A DNA stretch of 64,000 nt from NCBI GenBank assembly GCA_964036155.1, contig OZ038422.1:61341201-61405200 (forward strand). Direction: 5' to 3'. The DNA is from Diploscapter coronatus. Taxonomy: Eukaryota; Nematoda; Chromadorea; Rhabditida; Rhabditidae. Positions within the stretch are counted from its first letter, which is position 1. The number at the start of each line of letters is the position of its first letter. The notes beneath the pieces are model-generated. The model was not told where the DNA came from. It ran no database searches and saw only the letters and a list, made by a program, of their open reading frames with translations. Made by a program: the position numbers and the translations under genes. This document shows positions 13,901-24,840 of the stretch, one piece after another.

Positions 13901-13932
13901 GTCGAGTGCAACGGAGGCGACCGAAAAATTAG
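7975..13932 (+). CDS. secreted multi-domain Kunitz/lustrin/EB cysteine-rich protein (paralogue B)
   Basis: The tandem paralogue of the preceding gene, sharing domain order and most sequence motifs. Exon 1 (7975-8035) encodes a signal peptide ([20 protein letters not shown]). A first intron of about 290 nt follows; exon 2 encodes a basic [17 protein letters not shown] stretch, a possible furin-type site leading into the EB-like module. The private N-terminal Cys module of paralogue A is absent. Five Kunitz domains follow (about 9060-9290, 9550-9820, 9990-10200, 10370-10540, 10740-11010) alternating with lustrin repeats, then lustrin arrays (11040-12500), EB-like repeats (12570-12960), lustrin repeats, a basic Lys/Arg-rich segment near 13570-13670 ([10 protein letters not shown]), and a final exon ending at TAG 13930-13932. 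One intron (about 9016-9059) has a GC donor (G|gcaagc). Kunitz 1 and 2 again lack Cys2 and Cys4. Probably an extracellular matrix or cuticle factor; the exact function is unknown. Confidence 0.85.
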
Positions 13933-14463
13933 CCCTCTAGTTCGGAACGAAGTCATCATTTTTTACTTTGTCGGAAATTTACAAATTTAAAAATATCAGT
14001 TGTTGACTGTTAGGTTTATATAATTCAGCATCAAAAAGCTCATAAATCATTCCGGTCTTAACCTTTAGTATTAAAAATTGCGCCAAGGCTTTTCTAAATT
14101 AGAAATTCAATAGAAAGGCTGGATTCTCTAACTTTAAATTGTTAGTCCTAGACTCTCAGGAGAATTTTCGGCATACTTTTATTCTAACTCCCTCGAAAAG
14201 TCTTTCAAAAATTCCGAGTCATTCAACTTTCGCCTTATCTTTATTGAGGTGATATAAGCAAAAATCCGTGGAAAATGGAAAATTCGAAAATAAATATTAA
14301 AAATACTTGAGATTTTCGGCATGTAGGTGTAGGTAAATAGTGAAGTTCTTGATTTTCACGCTTTACTTCAACGCAAAATTCAAGAATAACTCTGATTCAT
14401 CTTCAAATAACCCTTCTAATCATTTGGCATGATTTTGGAAGCTTGGTGAACTTTCGGCTAAAG
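13933..14463. other. convergent intergenic region
   Basis: 531 nt of AT-rich DNA between the converging 3' ends of paralogue B (+) and the small membrane protein gene (-). It should hold both 3' UTRs. No coding or structured feature is recognised. Confidence 0.5.
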
Positions 14464-15340
14464 TTACGGAATAACATCCTCTTTAATATCGGGAGGTTGC
14501 GGTGATGCTCGAGATACAACCTCATAGTAGCCAGGTGGTTCGTCATAGTAACTGAATTTAAGAATCTTACTTTTTTACTTTTAGTACATTTTCAGCGACT
14601 TACCTTTGAACCCCATCAGATATGAAAAACGGGTGGGTGGGCACGGATAGTGAAGTTCGAAACAACGCAACTGTGGTCGTTTGGGAGTTAGATGATTCTT
14701 GCAAGGAATTAGTTTCCTGAATTTGCGCAAGTTAGGAGATTTTGCTAAAATGGGAAATGGTTCCTACTTCAAGCTTGAAACGCACACACTAATACACAGG
14801 ATTACGCAAGGAAGGATGACGAAATTGAAAATTTGATGCAAATCTAAAATTGACCTACCCCATGAGGCGAGCAAGGCCTACTTCCTACGGACGTCATTTC
14901 TGTAGACCACGCTGGGGATTGGGGTCTAATACCTAAGAGAATTTTCGTATCTTTGACCAACTATGATAACCTTTATTTACCACAAAAATTCTGTTTCCCA
15001 TTGTATTTATGCAAGAGATAGGCTACTCTGGCAAAGGCACAGCCCAAAGTGATCAATATCAAGGATAACATATATGGCAGCAGAATTAAAATGACGTGTC
15101 TGAAGCAGCAATTTTATCGAAATTTTAAATAAGGCACTAACTGTTTACTATTCATCGCTAGAAATATGATATTTTCGATGATTATCAGCATCGAGAAAAA
15201 TATTGATATTATAGCGATAGCAGCGAAGACTTTTCTGAAAAAAATTTGTTTAAATTTTGACTAAAAAATTACCTCCAAGGTCGAAATCTCGCTATAACCG
15301 CCGGCGTTAGCCATTCGGACATGCTGACACACATTTTCAT
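14464..15340 (-). CDS. small predicted membrane protein with two hydrophobic segments
   Basis: A six-exon minus-strand gene reconstructed by phase. It starts at the ATG at 15338-15340 (MKMCVSMSEWLTPAVI), continues through exons at about 15143-15233, 14992-15101, 14863-14936 and 14605-14718, and ends in 14464-14551 (SYYDEPPGYYEVV..., TAA 14464-14466). All junctions keep frame. The product is about 185 residues: a short N-terminus, one hydrophobic segment (VFAAIAIISIFFSMLIII), a short loop, a second (VILILLPYMLSLILITLG), then a Ser/Thr/Pro-rich tail with a YYDEPPGYYEVV motif near the C-terminus. I do not recognise the family. The tail has tyrosine/proline motifs that could recruit SH2/WW/SH3-type partners, but that is speculation. 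An upstream extra exon cannot be excluded because the frame stays open a few codons before this ATG. Confidence 0.6.
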
Positions 15341-16036
15341 TCGAAATACAGTATTCGACAAGTTAGCAAAAATATTTGTCAAAGTTCTAATTAGATTGAA
15401 TTGATAAAGGAGATTATTTCGGAGACGCTCGGTCAGAATAGGCTTAGCACTTACACTAAATATTATCTTTTTATCAGTCCCTGTAAGGATTCCCGATCCT
15501 GCGTCACTCTTATCTTTGCTCCACTAAGATCCCCACTAAAACTCGTGATTTTTTTTGCACTTTTTCTCTGGTTCTCTCAAAATTAGCGAGGAAGTTTGGA
15601 TCTATAGAAGACAAGACGCCGAGTAATTGAAAATTTTACTGTAAGGCTTCTTCTACACACGCGCTCTAAGCAAAATCCAATGAAATCTTCATCGGTAGTG
15701 GAATGTAGAAATGAAAGCCGGAGTCTATTTTAGGAGAAGGAAAAAATAAGACAGATTTCAAAACACGGAAATTATGAAAAATGTTAAAACAAGCAAAATT
15801 AGACTTTCAAAATAACAAATTTCCCAGAAAGTTGAAAACAAGTCAAATTGAGCTCTTTATTGTTCAAAATTTTCACCGATGAATTATAAATCATCTATAG
15901 CAGAATTAACGATATGTACCCGTGAGATGTTGCATAACTTTGATTGTTTCCTAAATAGTATTTAGCGAATCAAATACATAGGTAAGAAAACTAAGTAACT
16001 GAAGGCTATCACAAATTGGCTAACATTTGCTGAAAG
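15341..16036. other. intergenic region
   Basis: About 700 nt between two minus-strand genes. It should contain the promoter of the small membrane protein gene and the 3' UTR of the ankyrin kinase gene. The open frame at 15401-15586 shows no domain or splice support. No RNA gene is seen. Confidence 0.5.
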
Positions 16037-19000
16037 TCACGATGATTTGGTAGTGGGTTGAGCGTCCTTGTTTTCTTTTTCTTTGGTGGTATCCTTCGAA
16101 TCTTTCTTTGGAGAAGCTTGATTTGAAGTTGGAACGATCACCTCTTTAGCAGTCTCTTTAGACTCTTTCTTTAGAGTGTTTTGAGCTGAAGTGGGCACGA
16201 TTGGGTCTTTTGCCACTTCTTTCTGGTCCTTCTTTGACATTTGCGCCGGTTGGCTTGAGTTTGGGGTCACTGGATCTTTGACAACCTCTTTCTTCGGAGA
16301 AGCTTGAGTAGAAACTGGTGCTACTGGTTCTTTAGCCGGCTCCTTGTCTTTGGCAACTTCCTTCTTTGGAGAATGACTTCCCGGACTTGGTAGTTGTTGT
16401 TGTTGCTGTTGCTGTTGAGTTGATGTTGGAACAATTGGGTCTTTGATAGTGACGTAGCCGTGCTTGTCGATCCTCTGACGAAGTTCCTCAACAGTTCCGA
16501 TGGGAGTGATATTGTGGAGCGTAGTTATCGTCGATGGAAACACTGGAATCAGAGCTTATTTGTTTATCTTTCCTGCTACAAAGTTTCGAACCTGATCTGG
16601 AAGGCGGTGGTGCGACGCTCATTTGCTCCCATTGATTCTTGAGTTGAGAGACGGTAGATTGTACGTCCATCTCAGTGTGGCTGACGACGTGGGGCTCAAG
16701 GATCGGGATGATCTGAGGGTATTTGGTATTTCTTCAGAAGGTGCTTTCAAACCTCAGAGAAGTTCGGTCGCATGTCAGGCTCGGCGTTCCAAGCCCTTGG
16801 CAGAAGTCCCAGAATGTGCTCGGGAAACTGAGAAGTTGGTGAGTTTGGCAGAGGTGGTCGACCCTTCTTGTAGGTCATTTCTGCTGCGGCTGCTGCTGGT
16901 TTGAGATGAGAAAATGGCAATTCGGCCGAGTGAATCTCCCACACGACAAGAGCGAAGCTGAACATATCCACTTTGTGATCGTACCGACCGCATTGGGAGA
17001 AGACTTCCTGAAAAGGGTTATTGCTGTATATTCTCAACTTCCTAATTACGAAATTAGCATGTAAAGACACAGAAAATTATGCCTATGTTAGATGGATGCC
17101 AACGCAGTTATAGATACAACCTATGACTGCGTATTCCTTAGATCTGATTTCAAACCCAAGACGGCGTTGAAACTTTTTACACGACAATTGATAATAAATA
17201 GTAGATGATTGTTATGTTAGAACTATGTGCTTGTTTGTTATCGGTAAAACCACTATATAAAAGTTATTTTGAATTTTTAAGACGTACAGGACTCATCCAT
17301 CGGAGATTTCCAGGCTGCTTCGTCATGTTGTCTTCCTCGTGGTTGTTAGTAAATCGACTCTCTCCAAAGTCGGAAACTACAGCTCGTCCATCGACATGAA
17401 TCAAGATATTGTGGCTGTTGAGATCTCGATGGATCACTGTCTTGATTGCTGACTCATGCAGATAGCGCATCCCTTGGGCGACATCGAAGGAGATCCTCAG
17501 ACGGAAGTCCGGTGTGATGATCCTCTTCTGCTCGTGAAGGATGGAGAAGAGTGAGCCGTTCTCGACGAACTCAGTGATTATCGCGAATTGGCTGGGGTCG
17601 TCAAGGGCGGCACCAACGAAAGAGATGATATTGGGGTGAGAAAGCCTGGATAAAATGGAGACTTCTCGGCAGAGCATGTCTGTCTCGGACTTGCATCCAA
17701 ACGCCATTGCTCGATATCTGAACTTGGGGGTTTTTTTTAACATATTTTTTCAAGATTACCGCTTGATAGCCACCGTCCGTCCTCTGTAGGTTCCCTTGTA
17801 GACCTTTCCGAACGAACCGCTGCCGATGGCTTCTTGGAAGTCTACGTCAGCTAGTGAGAGATGGAACGGGCCAGACAGCGAAGATCGAAGTTGAAGAATC
17901 TCGGCTTTATCTCTAGTCAATGAAGTCAGTCGACCCATCGGTGACGGAAGGGGTGTATAGGATGATTCACCCGAACTGAATTTAAGAAAAATGTTCATAA
18001 GTTTCAGATCTCTCTGTACCTGTACTCGCTGCAGAGATCTCCTTCCATTCTCTTGTTAGCATAGTGCTTCAATAGCATGACGATTCGATCATGTCCCTTC
18101 TCGTAAGCCCAAAGAACTGGAGTCTGTTGATCTTCCAAGGAAATGGTTGAATTATGCGACGACATGCTTGATGGGGTGTCGGCTCGGTTCAAAGCGATCA
18201 TGGCCGCTGCTACTTTGGAGGGTCTCATCAAAGTGCCTATGAGTTCCATTCTTCTGTAAAAATTGATAAAAATTTCCTACCATTTGACTGATAGGCCAAT
18301 GGCGTGTCAGAGGCCTTGGCAGCAAGGGATTGATCAGCTCCGTTGTCCAGTAGGTACTGTACGATCCTGACGTGGCCGTGATAACAAGCGGAATGGAGAG
18401 CGGTATGCCCATCCGCGCCTTGGTAATTGGCGTCGACGCCCGGTTGCTTCATCAGAAACGCAACGAGTTCGACGCTTCTTCCACCAGTGCAGGCTGCGTG
18501 CAAAGGAGTTTCAGAAAAGGCATTCTCCTGAAAAATCGAAAGTTGGAAATACAAAGTTTTTTTTTCAGAAATTCGTACCTGATTGACGATACTCGTATTC
18601 GAATACGATAGCAATAATTTAGCGATATCAAGACGTCCCGCATAACAGGCCAAGTGTAAACTCGTATCACCGTAGACGTTTCTGGTAGAAACCATCTGAG
18701 AAGTTTCTAATTCTAGTAGTTGTTGTCAAGACGTTTACCTCATGAGCTCCCTTTGCCCTTTTTAGCAATAATTGGATGGCGGCAAGGTGGCCGGCTTTGG
18801 CGGCATAGTGGAGGGCGACGTTGCCTTCGTCGTCGGCAAGAGTCAGGTCTGCCCCGGCTTCAAGAAGTTGAACTGTGATCGTCGTCAGTCCTCTTCCAGC
18901 GGCCAGATGCAAGGGTCGGTCTCTGACCCCTCCTTCCCAATTCGCATCAGCGCCTCGGTTCAGCAGAACTTTGACAACCTGCTCATGGGCAAAGTAAGTA

Positions 19001-19986
19001 GCACAATGAAGGGCAGTGAACTTCACGAAGTCATTGGCAAGCAGAGAAGCACCTTTGTCAAGTAGCACCTGAAAGTGTGTGTGTGTATGTGTGGATTCCT
19101 TTCGGATGAGTCATGATTCGCTTTACGTTGACAATTTGATGCGATCCCGTCATTGCGGCTAGATGGAGTGGTGGAAGAAGATGACCCCCAGCAAGAGACG
19201 GGTCTGCCCCCTCCTTTAGCAGACATTCGACCACAGGGAGATCGCCCTGGAGGTAAATTTTCATTCTTGAAACTCGGATGAACAATAGTATCTACCTTGT
19301 AAATTGCCAGATGCAACGCTGTGAAACCGTTATTGGTGAGTTGCGATAGAAGCGATCGCTTCTTGGCATCGTCGTTCTCGCAAGCGGCAAAGACAGCTTG
19401 TAGCTTTTGAATTTGCTGAAAAATTTAGCTTCGGTTTGAAAAAAAAGCATCGAGACTTACCGATTCACTGTGTCCAGCACAGATGACATGCAGCAGAGTC
19501 AACTGCTGTAGAGTTCGTGACTCGACATTTTCGACGGTAAGCAGATCGGTGAACTCCTGGGGAGATTTTTCACTGGAATTGTTGAATCGAGCTTGAACAT
19601 TTTACGGGGTTTTGAAGGCTTACAATGCTGCGATTTGTAGCGGCATCCATGTCGCGCTTCTGAAGCGGACGTCATCGTTCAGGCGGCTTCGAACGACCGA
19701 GTAGCCCTCAGAGATTTTCTTCTTTAGTTCATCTGAAAGATTCGAATTCTTTAACGACAATCGAAGGCATGGCTGTCCAAGTTATTGATTTTTGAAGGTT
19801 CAAGAGCAAGACTCTCCTCACCCTTGATCGAAACTTCTAGGAATGTGTTATCCGGTTTAGGACAAATATGCTAGATGATTATTGAAAAAAAAACTGAATT
19901 AGCTTTTCAAGATGACAAAAATCCAAGGTATCGATTGATTCCCCACCTGAACATGATGAGATGGGCCGCGACTTGTAATTTCCCAT
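16037..19986 (-). CDS. TNNI3K: TNNI3K-like ankyrin-repeat protein kinase
   Basis: Minus-strand ortholog of cardiac troponin-I-interacting kinase (TNNI3K), a tyrosine-kinase-like (TKL/RAF-like) kinase. The first exon encodes MGNYKSRP, the same start as vertebrate TNNI3K, and splices in phase to the exon starting with [10 protein letters not shown] at about 19731. About ten ankyrin repeats follow (19.4-18.05 kb; repeated LHLA and ALH motifs, and [20 protein letters not shown]). The kinase domain shows the glycine loop [12 protein letters not shown] lysine, HRDLNSHN catalytic loop, DFGES metal-binding motif and the activation-segment end LRWMSP/EVF, so it looks catalytically competent. The C-terminus keeps an IDKHGYV motif like the vertebrate IDKYGYV, then extends into a poly-Gln tract and a low-complexity Lys/Glu tail with repeated PIVPTS/PVTPNS/PVAPVS units, ending at 16037. 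The MG..KS start fits an N-myristoylation context (inference). Substrates are unknown here. Confidence 0.92.
16041..16450 (-). repeat. coding repeats in the kinase C-terminal tail
   Basis: The last exon holds a Gln run (16395-16420, CAG/CAA codons) and at least five copies of a unit with consensus (K/E)(D/E)P(I/V).P.S followed by Q and a KK(E/D) cluster. The first unit overlaps the conserved [12 protein letters not shown] motif, suggesting the array grew from it. The result is a disordered, charged tail absent from vertebrate TNNI3K. Confidence 0.6.
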
Positions 19987-20942
19987 TTCCTACAGGAAAT
20001 CAGGCAAATTTACATCGAGGTGAACAATGACAAAACGTCACATAGTTTTGACAAAAATTCTGCAATTTGGCGTGGTTTTCAAGGAGGCAAATCGAACGGC
20101 GAGAAGGTGAAACAAAAAGCAAAATGTGAAGAAGCAAAAGACGAAGAAAGAAAGAAGAATGATTCAGTTGTCTGTGTGTGCAAAGCAAAGCAATGCAGAG
20201 CTGAAACGCTGTAAGGAGGGAAAGAGAAGCAGGAAATTGAGAAAGAATATTGACTTATCAGAGAGAAAAGAAGAGGCAATTGAGAAATAGTATGACGACT
20301 ATCTTTCTACCTTCTGCGCGCTGTCTTCTTCGAGCACTTGGCTTCTTTTCCTCTAAAAATCAGTGCTATCTCTTTTCTTTCGATCTCTCTTCAGTCTCCA
20401 GAAATCAAACACTGCCATACTCAATCTTTACTTCTCTGTGATAGGATAATCAATCACTATTTTTCGCGTTTCTTTTTCACTGGGTTATCATCGAATTAAT
20501 GGTATTTCTTCTGATTCAGCTGAGATCTGGAGAGCACCTTCTCGAATGTGTTTTCGACAATTTATGACGCCTCCTTCCAGTTTGACTAATTAGCACCTTG
20601 GCTTTGATAAGTTCCGCCTTTAAAATAACCTGCCGCATTTTGCAACAAATGAAAGAAAAACCGTGCGACAATTGCAATGTTGAAATTCATCGAAATCTTT
20701 ATTACCAACAGACAGAATTGAAAAGTGATATAAAACACATCCCGTATTCAATAATCGCAATGATACAAATGATATAAAGTTGGCAATCTGGAAAAATGGT
20801 GAGATAGCGGCATAATATGGGGGGAAAAATATCAGAGCAAACTAGAAGATTGGTACCACCAATTTTCTCCTCTAATAAGCATCTTTTCAAGTCTTACTAC
20901 ATCGCCACTTTCCAGATTGTTTAAGCATGATAAACGATAAAA
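19987..20942. other. intergenic region upstream of the kinase gene
   Basis: Roughly 950 nt containing purine-rich and pyrimidine-rich stretches (20080-20280) but no recognisable exon or RNA gene. It should hold the kinase promoter and the 3' end of the Met/Gly-rich protein gene. Confidence 0.5.
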
Positions 20943-21655
20943 TTATGACTTTTTACTCCAAGGCATGGCCATTAAAGGACTAATCGGAGTCATGCCATTC
21001 ATTGTTCCCATACCTCCCATCGAGTTCATGCCGTTCATGCCACAAGTTGAGCATCCCCCGCTAGAACTCATCCTCGGTGAAGAATAGCCTAAAATTCCTG
21101 ATTCCCCTAAAAACAGAACAAAAATTGCCCACTTCGTTTCCCATAAGAAGCACTGACACTGGATCGTGTATTACCATTATTGATGCTGCTGGTACCACTC
21201 GATGACGATGTACCACCACCGTATGGGTTCATGTAGTCGTAGTTATTCGTGCCCATCGACCCCATTCCCATCAAGTTGTCGGGCATGCCATCGTAAACTG
21301 GGCCTGAAATATCGATTTTGGTAATTTTTTGTTGATTTTAAATGTTACCACGAAGACCATACGAGTCATACATGTTGCCTAGCATGCCTGGGTTCGAATA
21401 GATTCCGCTGCCGAAATATGGGTTCATTCCCATGGAACCAAATCCCATCATTGGATTATAAATAGAGGACATCATAGGGTAATTCAAGCCTGAAAAGTTT
21501 CGCTACTATACCAAAATTGCTACCACTTTGCAGAGCTTACCATACATACTATATGGGTTCATCGTCATAGCGGGAAGACCAATTTGAGGTACGGCTTCTG
21601 TTGGTGTCAGGAGAATTGATAGGAAAATTGTGAAGTATGGTGTTTTAGATCTCAT
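20943..21655 (-). CDS. secreted Met/Gly/Asn/Ser-rich low-complexity protein
   Basis: Four exons on the minus strand, all joined at phase 1 on a Gly codon. Exon 1 (ATG 21653-21655) encodes a signal peptide (MRSKTPYFTIFLSILLTPTEA) and the sequence MNPYSMYG. The second (about 21350-21491) and third (about 21175-21302) exons are rich in M, G, N, P, Y and S, with repeated GMNPY, GSMGM and MNPYGG motifs. The last exon (20943-21106) contains one CSTC pair, then GMNGMNSMGGMGTMNGM, ending MPWSKKS and TAA. The product is about 188 residues with two cysteines after the signal peptide. No domain is recognised. Composition suggests a structural secreted or matrix protein, or a metal-binding Met-rich protein; neither is demonstrated. 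Confidence 0.75.
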
Positions 21656-22337
21656 TTTGAGGGTTGAAGTGACGAGAGGACGATATTTATAACATGAAAT
21701 TCCAAAAATGGACGCTCAAGAGGGCGGATCGGGGTCTAACTTCTGCCTTTTATAGGAGTAAACAGATATTTTGAGGATGTATGAATATGGAGGAAAAGGA
21801 AAGAGCTTACCCCTATTGTTACTCTTCAAGTGACACGATTTGCACACAAAGTTGTGAAATCGACAGAATTGGGAAAAAGTTTCGACTTCTTTTTCCCTCT
21901 CCATAAAATATGCACTCTTCCAGATTTTCTGTATGTATAAATTATGCTTTTTCTCGTTTTCTAAATCTTTCTTTCTCGAACTTTTCATATCTCTGAAAAC
22001 TTTTCATCTCTAATTTCACTCTAAACTTCATATTTTTCCACTAGTCGTCAAGTTACCGGGATGTTTTACAACAGGAAAAGCGGGTATTCTTCACCGCTTT
22101 AAATTCGAAAAGGAAAAGTGCGGGGAGATTTCAAGGACTCGCATCTGAAAACGGAACAAAATAACACAGAAACTGAGAAAATGAACCGGATTTTTGACCG
22201 GAAGCAAAATGATTCAGGGCAAACATAATTTCTCGATAATTTTATTTATATCTACATATTTTTAAAAATTTTGTTTTAATGCTGGAGTTGTTGCGGTATT
22301 GGTGTTGTTTTGTTTTGTTTTATTTTTGATTTGCACC

Positions 22338-22418
22338 AGAGATGTTGGCAGTGCAGTAAAATGGCACATCGCACCACAAGGTTAAAACAATTTCGCGCAT
22401 CGTACCACAAACATCCCT
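22338..22418. repeat. short AGGGATG-type inverted-repeat element, copy 2
   Basis: 81-bp element starting AGAGATGTTGGCAGTGCAG and ending in ACCACAAACATCCCT. The two halves are imperfectly complementary (GCACATCGCACCAC against GCGCATCGTACCAC). It shares its outer and inner motifs with the element at 254-308. Confidence 0.45.
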
Positions 22419-23582
22419 GTTTTGCACTTTTGCGAAACAAGTCCTAGACGAGGGAAGGCTGCGAAGCGACCGACCGAAGTCTAGTCTTTGGCTATTTATA
22501 ACGCCTGAGGTAGAGAGCACAAATTTCGCTCATTCGATGAAGACAAAATAATAGAGTTTTTCGTCAAAAATTCTAGAAAATCTAAAACTTATATGAAGTG
22601 GTTTTATATTTATTTTTTCTAATTATTAGATATGCTACTAGAGAACATTTTTGCTTCCGGAACATGCCCACGAAACACGATGCTCTCTTTGAAATCTCCT
22701 TTCTTTCGTATGCAAAAACAGGGTGCAGTTAGTTTTTGACGAAAAATTGTTGCCTGCAATAGATTCAACCTCGCACCATTGCTTTCAGACACCCGTATCT
22801 CGGGTTAGACTGATTCATCTTTCAAACGATTTTCTGTACCGAAATCCCAAAGAAGAAATTTTTCATTCAGTTAAGGGCTATGACTGTCTTCACATTCGGG
22901 AAATCAATTGCGCTCCTCAAATATAACAAAAAGTTCCTCCAATTTGACATTCATCCTAGCATTCAGATAGGCTACGCTATCGGTCTTGATTGTTCTGGTT
23001 CTGATTTATCTCCCTTTCCTTCATTAGCCGGTGGATTTTTCTCCTTCTCATAATCAGATTATCTCTAACTGGACGTCAATGTCCTCTCATCGCCATGATA
23101 TGCTGAAGCATAATGAAATAAGATTAGCTGGGATAAATTCTTTGAAACACATGCAGACAAAGTCTCTCAGTTTCTTATTTTTTGCCTTATAAATCTCTCC
23201 CCAATCAGTCGTCTGATGATGGCCTCCATTCTGATAACCGATTAAGAGACTCTCGTCGATGTCTCTCCATCGTCTCTTTTTCAATGCTCCCCAACTGGCA
23301 TTGCGCGTCTGCATCACTTTCACTGAAAGGAAGGCGTCTGTTTTTGGTGATTTTTGATCACGTTAGGACAATAGATTGTCTTCAATCTCACATTTTAAAA
23401 TGCTATTTGTGACGTTGAGAAACATTACGAGCGGAATGTGGGCGAAGTATGAGAGGAAAGCGGCAGAAGCGCAGATTATGCGCGAAGCCCCCATTTTTAA
23501 GCGGGCAAATCTCTCCGAGCATCATATCATTTATCTCCTTAATTTGTCAAATCTTTAAAGAGTTCGAAAAATTTCTCTTAGC

Positions 23583-23780
23583 GATCGTTATCATTTTCAG
23601 GTGAGTGAACGTTACCAGCAGCAGTAGCTTCCACATTGATTTCTGGACCAAGTACAGATGAATCTTCAGATGGAACGCTGCTTTCTGAAACTACAACTGC
23701 TTGAATAAAACCGTCTTGTGGAATCAAGTCTATTACCGTACCATCTTCAGACCCAACTACTTTCTCTTCGATCCCCCCAG
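23583..23780 (-). other. possible C-terminal exon of an unrecognised acidic protein
   Basis: On the minus strand a frame is open for about 66 codons from roughly 23780 to a TAA at 23583-23585, encoding an acidic Ser/Glu-rich stretch (VVGSEDGTVIDLIPQDG, SVPSEDSSVLGPEIN, HSPENDNDR). On the plus strand the same DNA reads as a Ser/Thr/Pro-rich stretch resembling a lectin linker, but with an in-frame TGA. I could not connect either reading to a first exon. Confidence 0.3.
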
Positions 23781-24031
23781 ACGCGACTCACGCCTGCCCT
23801 AGGTATGAGACTTGCAATGGGTACGAAAAAATACTCATCGCTAATGAAATTTCAATCAGACAGAGAAACCGGTCTTATAAGTCTTTAATTCTGATCCTTC
23901 CCGCGAAGTTGATGTTTTGTGTTTTGTGTTAACATCACATCTCACAATAATTGAATTAGACTGATTTATGATATTTACCATTTTTCAGTTGAATAAACCT
24001 GCAATATTAATTCAATGCATACAAATTTCAG

Positions 24032-24840
24032 ACTGTAACACATGGAGCAACTCATGGACCTATTACCCTCCTGATAATGACCTGTTATGGGTAGATTTAA
24101 AATTCCTTGATTTGTCTTCGTGTTATCTCACTTCACACCCACTTGTTACCTCCATCAGTTTCTGCAAAATCGAAGAATTTTTGTGCTGAAACTGGATGAA
24201 AGTCATGATAGACGTTTCGTCCCAGTTTATCAAGATACAGAATTTCAGACCCTTGGCGGAGGCGGTCTCTACTACACCATCGATGAATTTGGTGCCTTCG
24301 TCTGTCAACGAGATGGTCCACCGGGTGCCACGCCAGCAAGCTTCCACTCTCAGGAACAGTGGGATTATCTTATTTCAAGTGAGACGGATTTTTACGAATC
24401 ATCGAGTCGAATTAGTGTCTCGAAAGGGCTTCTACCGTAAAAGTGCGTCTCCAACGAAAAAGTGCTGAAACTTGCGAACATTTCAAAGTACTTTTCTCTC
24501 AAAAAGTAGTTTTATGCCTAATACGTTCTCTATGGAAATCAATTCAATTTTAACTTTCAGGCATCCGGATCGATCTACCCACATAGATTTGGGCTGTACT
24601 ATGACGAAGCTGGTGTGCTAAGATGGTTGGATGGAAGGTCTGAGATGTTCTGGTTCTTGGGAGGGGCAAGCGTATAACTTGCTGTCAAAATGGATCAATT
24701 TCTGTGTTCAGCCCAGATTATTTCCTTTCAACACCGTCAACTGGCTTCTACCACCGTTCAGCATGACCAACAGTCCTGGAAACGAAAACAACGGCATCGA
24801 ATTCGTTCTTGGACTTATCTGGAACGTCATTCTACTCTAA
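24032..24840 (+). CDS. C-type-lectin-like domain gene, N-terminus not resolved
   Basis: Four consecutive exons can be joined in phase: 24032-24090 (CNTWSNSWTYYPPDNDLLW), 24249-24416 (TLGGGGLYY, VCQRDGPPGATPASFHSQEQ), 24561-24671 (FGLYYDEAGVLRWLDG) and 24712-24840 (NTVNWLLPP, SPGNENNGIEF, TAA). The order matches a C-type lectin-like fold: alpha-2-helix motif A(S)FHSQEQWDYL, then FGL..DE.G...W.DG, then NW and NEN. The third intron is only 40 nt and the second donor (AGT|gtctcg) is weak. The two C-terminal cysteines normally found in this fold are missing, so the protein may be divergent or the locus degenerating. The first exon begins at phase 1, so upstream coding sequence must exist; candidates are ambiguous. 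Calcium-binding EPN/QPD and WND motifs are not intact. Confidence 0.5.

Larger units (their letters stand above)
21656..24031. other. long intergenic or ambiguous region
   Basis: About 2.4 kb with no well-supported gene. It contains a short inverted-repeat element (22338-22418) and, at 23583-23780, an open stretch whose strand I cannot settle (separate entry). The frame at 22723-22926 has no supporting features. A TATTTATAA motif lies near 22493. Confidence 0.4.

Noticed and set aside
19805..19857. possible extra TNNI3K exon ([13 protein letters not shown])
   Set aside because: It has splice-like ends, but including it breaks the frame from the MGNYKSRP exon, whereas skipping it joins directly and matches the vertebrate N-terminus. 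It could be a rare alternative.
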